Positions 1 to 8,610 of a stretch of 64,000 nt of DNA are shown piece by piece. The first letter of the stretch is position 1, and the number at the start of each line of letters is the position of its first letter. This DNA comes from Schaalia sp. ZJ405 (GTDB lineage: Bacteria; Actinomycetota; Actinomycetes; Actinomycetales; Actinomycetaceae), in the NCBI RefSeq assembly GCF_011038885.2, contig NZ_CP064952.1:1302001-1366000 (forward strand), given 5' to 3'. Both the position numbers and the translations under genes were made by a program. The notes beneath the pieces were generated by a model that saw nothing but the letters and a program-made list of their open reading frames with translations, ran no database searches and had not been told where the DNA came from.

Positions 1-1566
1 ACGTTCGGGCTGGTTAAAGTCGTACTGGATCGTCGACATTTGCCAAGTCCGCCCGATCGCATCCTTGACCTGCACGGAGACTTTCGGACCGTAGAAAGCT
101 GCGCCGCCTGGATCAGGAACAAGGTCCAATCCCGTTGCCGCACAGGCGTCTTCGAGGGCCTTTGTTGCTGCCGCCCAGTCCTCGTCCGAACCGATGAACT
201 TGTCTTTCTTCGCGCCGTCCTCGTCACGGGTTGACAGCTCAAGGTAGAAGTCATTGAGACCGAAGGCTTCGAGGATGGAGAGGAAGAATGTAATCTGGTG
301 CTCGATTTCCCTGCTTGCCTGTTCGGGCGTGCAGTAGGTGTGCGAGTCATCCTGAGTGAATCCCCGCATACGGGTCAGTCCGTGAACAACGCCGGATTTC
401 TCATAGCGGTAGTCGTGCCCCATCTCGAAGAACCGCAGCGGCAGCTCACGATAGGAACGTCCGCGCGAGCGGAAAATCAGGTTATGCATCGGGCAGTTCA
501 TGGCCTTGAGGTAGTACTCCTGTCCGGCCTTCGTGATGTTTCCGTCCTCGTCACGTTCTTCGTCGACCTGCATGGGCGGGAACATGGTATCCGCGTAGTA
601 GGGCAAGTGACCCGACGTGTGGAAAAGGCCGCCCTTGGAAATCTCGGGCGTGTGGACGAAATCGAATCCGGCTTTCAGGTGCCGCTCCACAACATAGGAT
701 TCGATCTCGTGACGAAGCATTGCCCCCTTGGGATGGAAAACCACCAGGCCGGGGCCGATCTCATCGGGGAATGAGAAGAGATCAAGTTCTGCTCCCAGAC
801 GCCGGTGATCACGGCGCTCTGCTTCCTTGATGCGTTCCTGGTAGGCAACGAGGTCATCCTTGGAGGCCCATGCTGTGCCGTAGATCCGCTGTAACTGGTC
901 GTTTGCCTGATCGCCCTTCCAATAGGCAGCGGAGGATTTCGTCAGAGCAAAACCATTGCCGATGAGCTTCGTTGACGGCAAGTGCGGGCCGCGGCACAGG
1001 TCTTTCCATGCGACATGTCCATCGCGACGGACATTGTCGTACATTGTCAGCTGTCCTGCGCCGACCTCAACGCTCGCGCCTTCAGCGCCATTTCCTTTCG
1101 TCGTCACGAGTTCCAACTTGTAGGGCTGGTCTGCGAGTTCATGACGCGCCTCGTCCTCGCTAATCTCGCGTCGCCTAAAAGTCTGGCCTTCTTTGACGAT
1201 CCGTTTCATCCGCTTTTCGAGGTCTTTGAGCAGTTCCGGGGTCACCGCATCGATGTTGCCGAAGTCGTAGTAGAAACCGTCGGTGATGAAAGGGCCGATG
1301 CCGAGGTTGACGTCGGGAAAAATCTCCTGAACCGCCTGCGCGAGCACGTGTGTGGCCGAATGGCGCAGAATGTCGAGCCCGTCGGGAGAGTCAAGAGTGA
1401 TGGCGTCAACCTGCGTGCCCGCCTCGAAAGGACGATCAAGGTCACGAGGTTGCCCGTCGACCTTGACTGCAACGACGTCACGACGTTCGCGGTACCACGT
1501 TGTTCCCGTGGTGCCCGCCTCGATAGTGCATTCGTGTCCGTCAATCACGAGGTCAATGCTCTCCAC
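1..1566 (-). CDS. thrS: Threonyl-tRNA synthetase, N-terminal 522 codons (C-terminus outside window)
   Basis: This cytoplasmic class II aminoacyl-tRNA synthetase charges tRNA-Thr. The GTG start at 1566 follows AGAGGAG at a seven-base spacing, and no upstream ATG fits. In order I see a TGS-like region (residues 1 to about 62), the editing-domain HxxxH (H69, H73), the catalytic core with MNCPMH (about 354-359, Cys being a zinc ligand) and the motif 2 region [11 protein letters not shown] followed by RGFTQDD. The reading frame is open to base 1, ending in QYDFNQPER, so roughly the last 130 residues of a normal enzyme of about 650 (motif 3 and the anticodon-binding domain) lie outside. It is the last gene of the minus-strand run and is separated from the adhesin gene by a strong hairpin. 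No T-box is visible upstream. Confidence 0.96.
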   Translation of the reverse strand, partial: MESIDLVIDGHECTIEAGTTGTTWYRERRDVVAVKVDGQPRDLDRPFEAGTQVDAITLDSPDGLDILRHSATHVLAQAVQEIFPDVNLGIGPFITDGFYYDFGNIDAVTPELLKDLEKRMKRIVKEGQTFRRREISEDEARHELADQPYKLELVTTKGNGAEGASVEVGAGQLTMYDNVRRDGHVAWKDLCRGPHLPSTKLIGNGFALTKSSAAYWKGDQANDQLQRIYGTAWASKDDLVAYQERIKEAERRDHRRLGAELDLFSFPDEIGPGLVVFHPKGAMLRHEIESYVVERHLKAGFDFVHTPEISKGGLFHTSGHLPYYADTMFPPMQVDEERDEDGNITKAGQEYYLKAMNCPMHNLIFRSRGRSYRELPLRFFEMGHDYRYEKSGVVHGLTRMRGFTQDDSHTYCTPEQASREIEHQITFFLSILEAFGLNDFYLELSTRDEDGAKKDKFIGSDEDWAAATKALEDACAATGLDLVPDPGGAAFYGPKVSVQVKDAIGRTWQMSTIQYDFNQPER

Positions 1567-1702
1567 TGGTAGCTCCTCTTCACAGGGTCTCAAACATCTT
1601 TATGCTACCCGGCTTTTCCACGGAGTTTCACCCGGTGTCAGTCAGTGGCGTTCAGGGGACGAGGACGAGGTGGCTCACCATCAACACGTGTGCGGATAAA
1701 CG

Positions 1703-1738
1703 AAGTGGCCACCGCCCAGTTGAGGGCGGTGGCCACTT
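1703..1738 (-). terminator. Strong hairpin terminator between adhesin gene and thrS
   Basis: A perfect 15-bp inverted repeat (arms 1703-1717 and 1724-1738) encloses a six-base loop. It lies 104 bases past the adhesin stop codon and upstream of thrS. There is only a weak T-rich stretch after it on the minus strand. Long perfect stems with little or no U-tract are common actinobacterial terminators, so I read it as the end of the adhesin transcript. Confidence 0.8.
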
Positions 1739-1841
1739 TCTCAGCCGACTGTAGACTCCTGAAGTCAAGCTGCGGAGGACTCGTGTCTTCGGCGCTTCCT
1801 CTTCATCAACGATGTGAGGGATTGCGCCGAGGCTCCGTCAG

Positions 1842-4800
1842 TCATGAGTTGTCACGACGACGTCGGTAGACGAGGACACTCACCGCTCCTCCGATGAGTA
1901 GAGCGAAGGCGAGAGCTACCGGAGCGGACGCACCCGTGGAAGCAAGTAGGCCTTTCTTAGTGGATGTGGAGTGAGTACCCCGGTCAACACGGCCCTGTCC
2001 CTTCTGACCCGCAGATGAAGTTGAGCCATCAACATACGGCTTGTACGCCGCAATCACAGAGGTGCCATTGACATCCACGCGTTTGACCAGAACACCGGAG
2101 GCTTGGCCCACGAAGTTCGGTTCCGGTGTGAATGTCACCGTGCCATCAGGCGATACCGTGTAGGTTCCCTCGCCAGGAACCTTCTTCGTGGTTGAGCCGT
2201 CGTCAAAGGTTGCCGGTACGGTCTCGTCAATCAGAACATCCGGATCACCGGGGGTAAATGTCGGCTTGCCCGACTGCGCCTGACCCTGTTGACCGGAGGA
2301 TTCTGCAGGAGAAGTCGCAGGAATCACTGGTTCAACGGTGGCTGTGTACAGCCCAAGAACCTCAGTGCCATTGGTATCTACCCTCTTGACCGCAACCGAC
2401 GGAGTTTTTCCACTAAAGGACTTTACCGGCGTAAAGGTCACCGTGCCATCGGGAGCCACCGTAAAGGTACCGACACCGTCTACTGTCTTCGTGGTTGTAC
2501 CGTCGTCAAAGGTCGCGGGTACGGCCTCGTCAATCGGGGCAGAATCCGCACCGGGCGTAAAGGTCGGCTGACCCGACTGCTTCTGACCCTGCTTACCGGA
2601 GGTCTCAACAGGAGTAGCTGCAGGAATCACTGGTTCAACGGTGGCTGTGTACAGCCCAAGAACCTCCGTGCCATTGGTATCTACCCTCTTGACCGCAACC
2701 GACGGAGCTTTCCCTCTAAAGGACTTTACCGGCGTAAAGGTCACCGTGCCATCGGGAGCCACCGTAAAGGTACCGACACCATCCACTGTCTTCGTGGTTG
2801 TACCGTCGTCAAAGGTCGCGGGTACAGCCTCGTCAATCGGGGCAGAATCCGCACCGGGCGTAAAGGTCGGCTGACCCGACTGCTTCTGACCCTGCTTACC
2901 GGAGGTCTCAACAGGAGTAGCCGCGGGGGTCACAGCCGTCACGGTAGGCGTGTACGTGGCGGTCACAGCGGTGCCATTCTGATCCACGCGCTTAACAGTG
3001 ACCCCAGTTGCCGTGCCTGTAAAGGACTTCTCTGGAGTAAAGGTCACCGTGCCATCGGCAGCCACCGTGTATGTTCCCTCACCAGGAACTATCTTCGTGG
3101 TCGAGCCATCCTCAAAGGTTGCTGGAACCGTGTCATCCATCGGAACACTCGGATCACCGGGAGTGAACGTTGGCTGACCTGACTGTTCCTGGCCTTGTTC
3201 ACCTGACGTCGACGCGGCTTCACCCTTCGGCGCCACAGCCGTCACAGTCGGTGTGTACATGGCGGTCACCGCAGTGCCGTTCTTATCAACACGTTTAACA
3301 GTCACACCGGTCGCGGTACCGGTGAAAGACTTCACCGGAGTAAAGGTCACTGTTCCGTCAGTAGCCACTGTAAAGGTACCAACACCGTCCACTGTCTTCG
3401 TGGTTGTACCGTCGTCAAAGGTCGCGGGTACGGCCTCGTCAATCGGAACACTCGGATCACCGGGGGTAAAGGTCGGCTTGCCCGACTGCGCCTGACCCTG
3501 GACACCCGTGGTAGATACAGCTTCACCCCTCGGCGTCACCGGCTCCACAGTAGGCTTATACGTCGCGGTGACGGCAGTGCCATTCTGATCCACGCGTTTG
3601 ACGGTGACACCTGTCTTTGCTCCGCCGACGAAGTTTGGCTCCGGAGTAAAGGTCACCGTGCCGTCGGCAGCCACCGTGTACGTTCCCTCACCAGGAACTT
3701 TCTTCGTGGTCGAGCCATCCTCGAAGGTTGCTGGGACCGTGTCATCCATCGGCACACTCGGATCGCCCGGAGTAAAGCGCGGAGTCCCACTTTGGGTAAG
3801 CCCCTGCTTCCCAACGCTCGTCTGATCCTCTGCCGTGGGGGTCACCGGTTGGACGGTGGGTGTGTACGTGCCGGTCACGGCAGTGCCGTTCTTGTCTACG
3901 CGCTTAACAGTGACCCCAGTCGCGGTACCGGTGAAAGACTTCACCGGCGTGAACGTCACTGTGCCATCGGCAGCAACCGTGTAGGTACCAACACCGTCCA
4001 CTGTCTTCTCGGTGGTGCCATCCTCGAAGGTCGCTGGCACAGTGTCATCCATCGGAACATCCGGATCGCCGGGAGTGAACGTCGGTTTACCTGACTGTTC
4101 CTGACCTTGCTTACCAGAACTCTCAGCAGGAGAACCCTCAGGGATCACAGCCGTCACAGTCGGTGTGTACGTCGCGGTGATGGCAGTGCCGTTCTTATCT
4201 ACGCGCTTGACAGTCACACCGGTTGCAGTACCGGTGAAAGACTTCACCGGAGTAAAGGTCACTGTGCCGTCCGCAGCAACCGTGTAGGTCCCCTCATCAG
4301 GAACTTTCTTCGTGGTCTTTCCATCCTCAAAGGTGGCGGGTACGGCCTCGTTGATCGGAACACTCGGATCACCGGGAGTGAACGTCGGCTGACCTGACTG
4401 TGCCTTCCCCTGGATACCCGTGGTAGATACAGCTTCACCCCTCGGGGTCACAGCTGTGACAGTGGGCGTGTAGAGAGCCTGCGCCGATGTTCCATTGACA
4501 TCCACCCGTTGAACCGTCACCGGAACTGGCGTCCCCACAAAACCCTTGTGAGGCGTAAAGGTCACGACACCGCTAGCACCATCAATCGTATAGGTCCCAA
4601 CAGTCTTCCCTTGAGCATCCTTGGCATCAATGGACGAATCATCAACAACATGCCCGTCAACAACAAACTTCGCAGGCACATTCTCGTCAATCGGAACGCT
4701 CGGATCACCAGGCGTAAATGTCGGCGTACCCGACTGCGCCTTCCCCTGAAGACCTGACGTCGACGCGGCCTCACCCCTCGGGGTCACAGCCGTCACGGTC

Positions 4801-7800
4801 GGTGTGTACGTGGCAGTGACGGCAGTGCCGTTCTGATCCACGCGCTTGACAGTCACACCGGTTGCGGTACCGGTGAAAGACTTCACCGGCGTGAACGTCA
4901 CTGTGCCATCAGCAGCAACCGTGTATGTTCCCTCATCAGGAACTTTCTTCGTGGTCTTTCCATCCTCAAAGGTGGGTGCCACGGCCTCGTCAATCGGAAC
5001 ACTCGGATCGCCGGGAGTGAACGTCGGCTGACCTGACTGTGCCTTCCCCTGCACACCTGTGGTGGTCACCGAGGTGGAGGTGGGGACAACCGCTTCAACG
5101 GTCGCTGTGTAAAGCCCAAGGACCCCAGTGCCGTTCGTATCCACACGCTTGACTGCAACCGACGGAGCTTTCCCACTAAAGGACTTCACCGGAGTGAACG
5201 TCACGGTGCCATCAGCCGCGACCGTAAAGGTACCGACACCTTCTACTGTCTTCGTGGTTGTGCCATCCTCAAAGGTCGCCGGCACAGTGTCATCCATTGG
5301 AGCAGAATCCGCGCCGGGCGTAAACGTCGGTGTACCCGACTGTGCCTGACCCTGCTTACCAGAACTCTCAGCAGGAGAAGCCGTAGGAGTCACAGCAGTG
5401 ACGGTAGGTGTATAGAGAGCCCGTGCCGACGTTCCATTGACATCTACGCGTTGAACCGTCACCGGAACAGGCGTCCCAACAAAACTCTTGTGAGGCGTAA
5501 AAGTCACAACACCGCTAGCACCATCAATCGCATAAGTACCGACAGTCTTCCCCTGAGCATCCTTGGCATCAATGGACGAATCATCAACAACATGCCCATC
5601 AACAACAAACTTCGCAGGAACGCTCTGATCAATCGGAACAGAATCCACTCCGGGGGTAAATGTCGGCGTACCCGACTGCGCCTTCCCCTGCACACCAGTG
5701 GTAGATACAGCTCCACCCCTCGGCGTCACAGCCGTCACGGTCGGCGTGTACGCGGCAGTGACGGCAGTGCCATTCTGATCCACGCGCTTGACAGTGACAC
5801 CAGTTGCGGTACCGGTGAAAGACTTCAGCGGAGTAAAGGTCACCGTGCCATCAGCAGCTACCGTGTAGGTACCAACACCGTCCACTGTCTTCTCGGTAGT
5901 GCCGTCGTCAAAAGTTGCCGCCACGGCCTCGTCAATCGGAACACTCGGATCACCAGGAGTGAACGTCGGCGTACCCGACTGCGCCTTCCCCTGCACACCC
6001 GTGGTGGTCACCGAAATGGAGGTGGGGACAACCGCTTCAACCGTAGCCGTGTACAGCCCGAAATACCCAGTGCCGTTCGTATCCACACGCTTGATCACAA
6101 CCGACGGAGCTTTCCCAATAAAGGACTTCACCGGCGTAAAGGTCACCGTGCCGTCAGCGGCCACCGTAAAGGTACCGACATCGTCCACTGTCTTCGTGGT
6201 TGTGCCATCCTCAAAGGTTGCCGGCACATTCTCGTCAATCGGAACATCCGGATCAGCGGCTGTAAACGTCGGCTGACCCGACTGTGCCTGACCCTGCTTA
6301 CCAGAACTCTCGGCAGGAGCCGCAGTCGTCACAGTAGGCGTGTAGTTTCCAACGGCAGGAATGTCGTTAGCGTCACGAAGCACCACAGTCACCGGATCAG
6401 GAGTACCGATAAAGTCTGCGTTGGGAGTGAAGGTCACTTTCCCTGACAAAGGATCAAGAGTGTAGGTACCAACTTTCTTGCCGTTCTTCATGGCGTCGAT
6501 CGTTGTATCAGAAAGATCAGACACCGTAACAGTTCCATCGTCTGCCGTGGTCACTGTGGCAAAAGTGGCCTGATGTTCCGGCGAGGGAGTGAATGCAGTC
6601 TTTCGTCCGTCCTCGTCATACCCATAGAAGGGAACCATTGCGCTCTGGGGTATTCCCCTGGACCCTTGTGACTTCTGAGGGATGGATCCGGGAACCGAGA
6701 TGCGGAAATCTTCAACCTCACCGGAGAATGCTGTACCAGTGGGTTTGATGACGCCGACCTCGTCAGCCGCAATGCGCACACGGGCACCCAGGTGCTGAGG
6801 AGTAAAACTCGGAGCCGGAGCATTCGGGAAGGTGATTGTTGCCAGGCCGGCAGAATTCACGCTCACGATGTTCGATGCTTCAGCTTCGTCGAACTGTCCG
6901 TTCTCGTTGAAGTCAATCCACGCGCGCGCCTTCGCTGTGCTTCCCTCAGCTGGGGAAAGCAGCACCTTCATGCTCTGCGTCACTGGATCGTATTGGAGCG
7001 GAGCACCACCATCGGGGACGAGTTGACCAACGCCTTCATCAGCTGTGGGTTCACCAATGTTTCCTTCACCATTCGTATCGGCGAGGCTATCGAGATCGTC
7101 CGTCTTCCAATCCACGGACGTGACACCACGAGATTCACGTTCAAGATCTACGTCGGCCTTGACCCGGCCAATCTGGGGTTGCGTCGGATTGTTGTTGATC
7201 AGATGACGCGCTTCCCCGTAGGAGTCAGGAGCATCCCCGTAATCCGCAGCGAGGATACCGATCATGGCAGCCTGGTTCCAGTGGGTGCGCACATAGACAC
7301 CCAGGTTGGAAGCATCACGGGTCAGGACGAGGGGTGAGGAGCGGTGTTCTTTCTTCGCATCCTGAGTGGGACCATACAGCTTGGTGCCGATACCGTCGAT
7401 GTACCAGCCTTCGCGTCCGTTGATGTCCACACCAGGCTTTTTGCGGATTGCCCGCGAAGCTACCTCAGGATCAGTGGTGAAGTTGGAAAAGAGCATCGAC
7501 TCGGCATCGCCGACCGAATCCCCCCTGGGGGTACTAATAGCTCTCGGAGCCTTCTTGTAGTCTTCCCACGAGAGAACTTCGTAACTTGAGGTCGTTTGAT
7601 TCGCTCCCGACTTCGAGGAAATTTCGGTAAGAAGCTCAAAAGGGGAACCATCAGTGCTGGCGAGGATGTACTCTAAGTTCGCTTCTTCCGAATCAGCGAC
7701 TACGGCATCCACCGGGAAAGTTCGATCACCGTATATACCGGTCAACTTCAGCTGAACACCCCAGTTTGCGCGGCGACGCCCACCAGGACCGTTGTAGTTC

Positions 7801-8336
7801 ACCGCGAGGGAAACCTTGCCTGATGGGTTGAAACCGAGGGAGACGAGATTGGAATCTCGGGCGGGCATCAGCGAGGCAATGATTCCCACGGGACTGATCG
7901 CTTCGGCATTCGCCGTGTTTACCGCGGTGTCATCATAGGACGCAGATTCCGGGAGCTGATCGGCGAGCCCATATTCATCGATACGTTCTTTGTAGGTGTC
8001 TGTGGCGCGGAAGGGTTGAAGACCAACCACTTCCACCTTCACCTTGTAGCCTGGGGTGATCTCCTGTTCCAGGTAGCTCCCAACCCTGAGGGTTTGATCC
8101 GTGTTGAGATCCTTAAACTTCCCAAAGTCGAGCCAATTAATAGAATCACGAACCGTGACATTGTTCTGATCAGCGTAACGCTCATAGTGCTGCGGATCAT
8201 CCGGAGTTACTGCTGAGGAGCTACCTTCCCCAGCCAGCGCAATAGTTGCATAACCCCCCCCCGCCAGGGTCAGCGGGAGAACAATAGAGGTTACAACCAG
8301 CGTCTTGAAGCGCGAGGAGTGTTTCGTGTTCCTCAT
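1842..8336 (-). CDS. Giant CshA-type fibrillar surface adhesin with LAXTG cell-wall anchor
   Basis: A 2164-residue secreted wall protein. I chose the ATG at 8336 because a strong purine-rich Shine-Dalgarno (GAGGAGAGGAAAG) precedes it; an in-frame upstream start would add 17 residues ahead of the signal peptide. Order: signal peptide (about 1-36, ending near TIALA), an N-terminal non-repeat region (about 37-600) with a GDAPDSYG segment and a GEVEDF motif typical of the GEVED domain, then about fifteen repeats of roughly 100 residues (the first divergent) with the CshA pattern SGxQGxxQSG...PTFTPG...GTVTFTP...VKRVDxNGT, and a C-terminus with LLASTG, a hydrophobic segment and RRRRD. The anchor is LAXTG rather than LPXTG, the type linked to class E sortases. 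Streptococcal CshA repeats form adhesive fibrils; adhesion here is inferred from that family. No sortase gene lies in the window. Confidence 0.88.
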   Translation of the reverse strand: MRNTKHSSRFKTLVVTSIVLPLTLAGGGYATIALAGEGSSSAVTPDDPQHYERYADQNNVTVRDSINWLDFGKFKDLNTDQTLRVGSYLEQEITPGYKVKVEVVGLQPFRATDTYKERIDEYGLADQLPESASYDDTAVNTANAEAISPVGIIASLMPARDSNLVSLGFNPSGKVSLAVNYNGPGGRRRANWGVQLKLTGIYGDRTFPVDAVVADSEEANLEYILASTDGSPFELLTEISSKSGANQTTSSYEVLSWEDYKKAPRAISTPRGDSVGDAESMLFSNFTTDPEVASRAIRKKPGVDINGREGWYIDGIGTKLYGPTQDAKKEHRSSPLVLTRDASNLGVYVRTHWNQAAMIGILAADYGDAPDSYGEARHLINNNPTQPQIGRVKADVDLERESRGVTSVDWKTDDLDSLADTNGEGNIGEPTADEGVGQLVPDGGAPLQYDPVTQSMKVLLSPAEGSTAKARAWIDFNENGQFDEAEASNIVSVNSAGLATITFPNAPAPSFTPQHLGARVRIAADEVGVIKPTGTAFSGEVEDFRISVPGSIPQKSQGSRGIPQSAMVPFYGYDEDGRKTAFTPSPEHQATFATVTTADDGTVTVSDLSDTTIDAMKNGKKVGTYTLDPLSGKVTFTPNADFIGTPDPVTVVLRDANDIPAVGNYTPTVTTAAPAESSGKQGQAQSGQPTFTAADPDVPIDENVPATFEDGTTTKTVDDVGTFTVAADGTVTFTPVKSFIGKAPSVVIKRVDTNGTGYFGLYTATVEAVVPTSISVTTTGVQGKAQSGTPTFTPGDPSVPIDEAVAATFDDGTTEKTVDGVGTYTVAADGTVTFTPLKSFTGTATGVTVKRVDQNGTAVTAAYTPTVTAVTPRGGAVSTTGVQGKAQSGTPTFTPGVDSVPIDQSVPAKFVVDGHVVDDSSIDAKDAQGKTVGTYAIDGASGVVTFTPHKSFVGTPVPVTVQRVDVNGTSARALYTPTVTAVTPTASPAESSGKQGQAQSGTPTFTPGADSAPMDDTVPATFEDGTTTKTVEGVGTFTVAADGTVTFTPVKSFSGKAPSVAVKRVDTNGTGVLGLYTATVEAVVPTSTSVTTTGVQGKAQSGQPTFTPGDPSVPIDEAVAPTFEDGKTTKKVPDEGTYTVAADGTVTFTPVKSFTGTATGVTVKRVDQNGTAVTATYTPTVTAVTPRGEAASTSGLQGKAQSGTPTFTPGDPSVPIDENVPAKFVVDGHVVDDSSIDAKDAQGKTVGTYTIDGASGVVTFTPHKGFVGTPVPVTVQRVDVNGTSAQALYTPTVTAVTPRGEAVSTTGIQGKAQSGQPTFTPGDPSVPINEAVPATFEDGKTTKKVPDEGTYTVAADGTVTFTPVKSFTGTATGVTVKRVDKNGTAITATYTPTVTAVIPEGSPAESSGKQGQEQSGKPTFTPGDPDVPMDDTVPATFEDGTTEKTVDGVGTYTVAADGTVTFTPVKSFTGTATGVTVKRVDKNGTAVTGTYTPTVQPVTPTAEDQTSVGKQGLTQSGTPRFTPGDPSVPMDDTVPATFEDGSTTKKVPGEGTYTVAADGTVTFTPEPNFVGGAKTGVTVKRVDQNGTAVTATYKPTVEPVTPRGEAVSTTGVQGQAQSGKPTFTPGDPSVPIDEAVPATFDDGTTTKTVDGVGTFTVATDGTVTFTPVKSFTGTATGVTVKRVDKNGTAVTAMYTPTVTAVAPKGEAASTSGEQGQEQSGQPTFTPGDPSVPMDDTVPATFEDGSTTKIVPGEGTYTVAADGTVTFTPEKSFTGTATGVTVKRVDQNGTAVTATYTPTVTAVTPAATPVETSGKQGQKQSGQPTFTPGADSAPIDEAVPATFDDGTTTKTVDGVGTFTVAPDGTVTFTPVKSFRGKAPSVAVKRVDTNGTEVLGLYTATVEPVIPAATPVETSGKQGQKQSGQPTFTPGADSAPIDEAVPATFDDGTTTKTVDGVGTFTVAPDGTVTFTPVKSFSGKTPSVAVKRVDTNGTEVLGLYTATVEPVIPATSPAESSGQQGQAQSGKPTFTPGDPDVLIDETVPATFDDGSTTKKVPGEGTYTVSPDGTVTFTPEPNFVGQASGVLVKRVDVNGTSVIAAYKPYVDGSTSSAGQKGQGRVDRGTHSTSTKKGLLASTGASAPVALAFALLIGGAVSVLVYRRRRDNS
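2030..6330 (-). repeat. Array of about 14 regular 100-residue CshA repeats (about 300 bp each)
   Basis: Fourteen regular units follow one divergent unit at about 6330-6650. Units differ in their variable segments (for example PSVPIDE, DSAPMDDT, and a longer VVDGHVVDDSSIDAKD type), but the blocks near 2281-2580 and 2581-2880 are almost identical at the DNA level. Such homogeneity indicates recent unequal crossing-over or gene conversion, so repeat number probably varies between strains and assembly across the array may be unreliable. Confidence 0.9.
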
Positions 8337-8359
8337 CTTTCCTCTCCTCTGAAAAACAG

Positions 8360-8387
8360 AGTAAATACACAGTCGCTGATCGGTCAA
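8360..8387 (-). promoter_or_regulatory. Possible sigma70-type promoter of the adhesin gene
   Basis: On the minus strand TTGACC (8387-8382) is followed after 16 bases by TTTACT (8365-8360), about 25 bases before the chosen ATG at 8336. The -35 box matches the consensus at five of six positions, the -10 box at four of six. Motif match only. Confidence 0.35.
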
Positions 8388-8555
8388 TGAAGAATAAAGT
8401 TCTGAGCGAGGCTAATGCCACAGCTCATCGAGCATTTACTCTAGTGACCATACGGCGAAACGGTTACCGAAAAAGATAACACGAGTGATCGCCGATTCTC
8501 AACAACACGTGGAGAGAAAACTATTCCTTCACACACGTATCTGCGGGAAAAATGA

Positions 8556-8604
8556 GGCACCCTGGACTGGAGAGAAATGATGCATCTACTCCAGCCCAGG
8601 CACC
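8556..8604 (-). terminator. Rho-independent terminator of the SHIRT-domain surface protein gene
   Basis: Imperfect inverted repeat with arms 8556-8572 and 8589-8604 (CCTGGACTGGAG against CCTGGGCTGGAG in the core), followed on the minus strand by a run of five T. It starts just past the stop codon at 8611 and precedes the adhesin promoter region, so the two surface genes are probably separate transcription units. Confidence 0.75.
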
Positions 8605-8610
8605 ACAGAA

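Noticed and set aside
1567..1702. T-box or other tRNA-sensing leader before thrS
   Set aside because: No TGGNACCGCG-type element or specifier stem is visible in the short upstream region.
2289..6446. Long plus-strand ORFs with repeated segments opposite the adhesin gene
   Set aside because: They are antisense shadows of the CshA repeats; their periodicity follows the coding strand, they have no ribosome sites and code for no recognisable protein.
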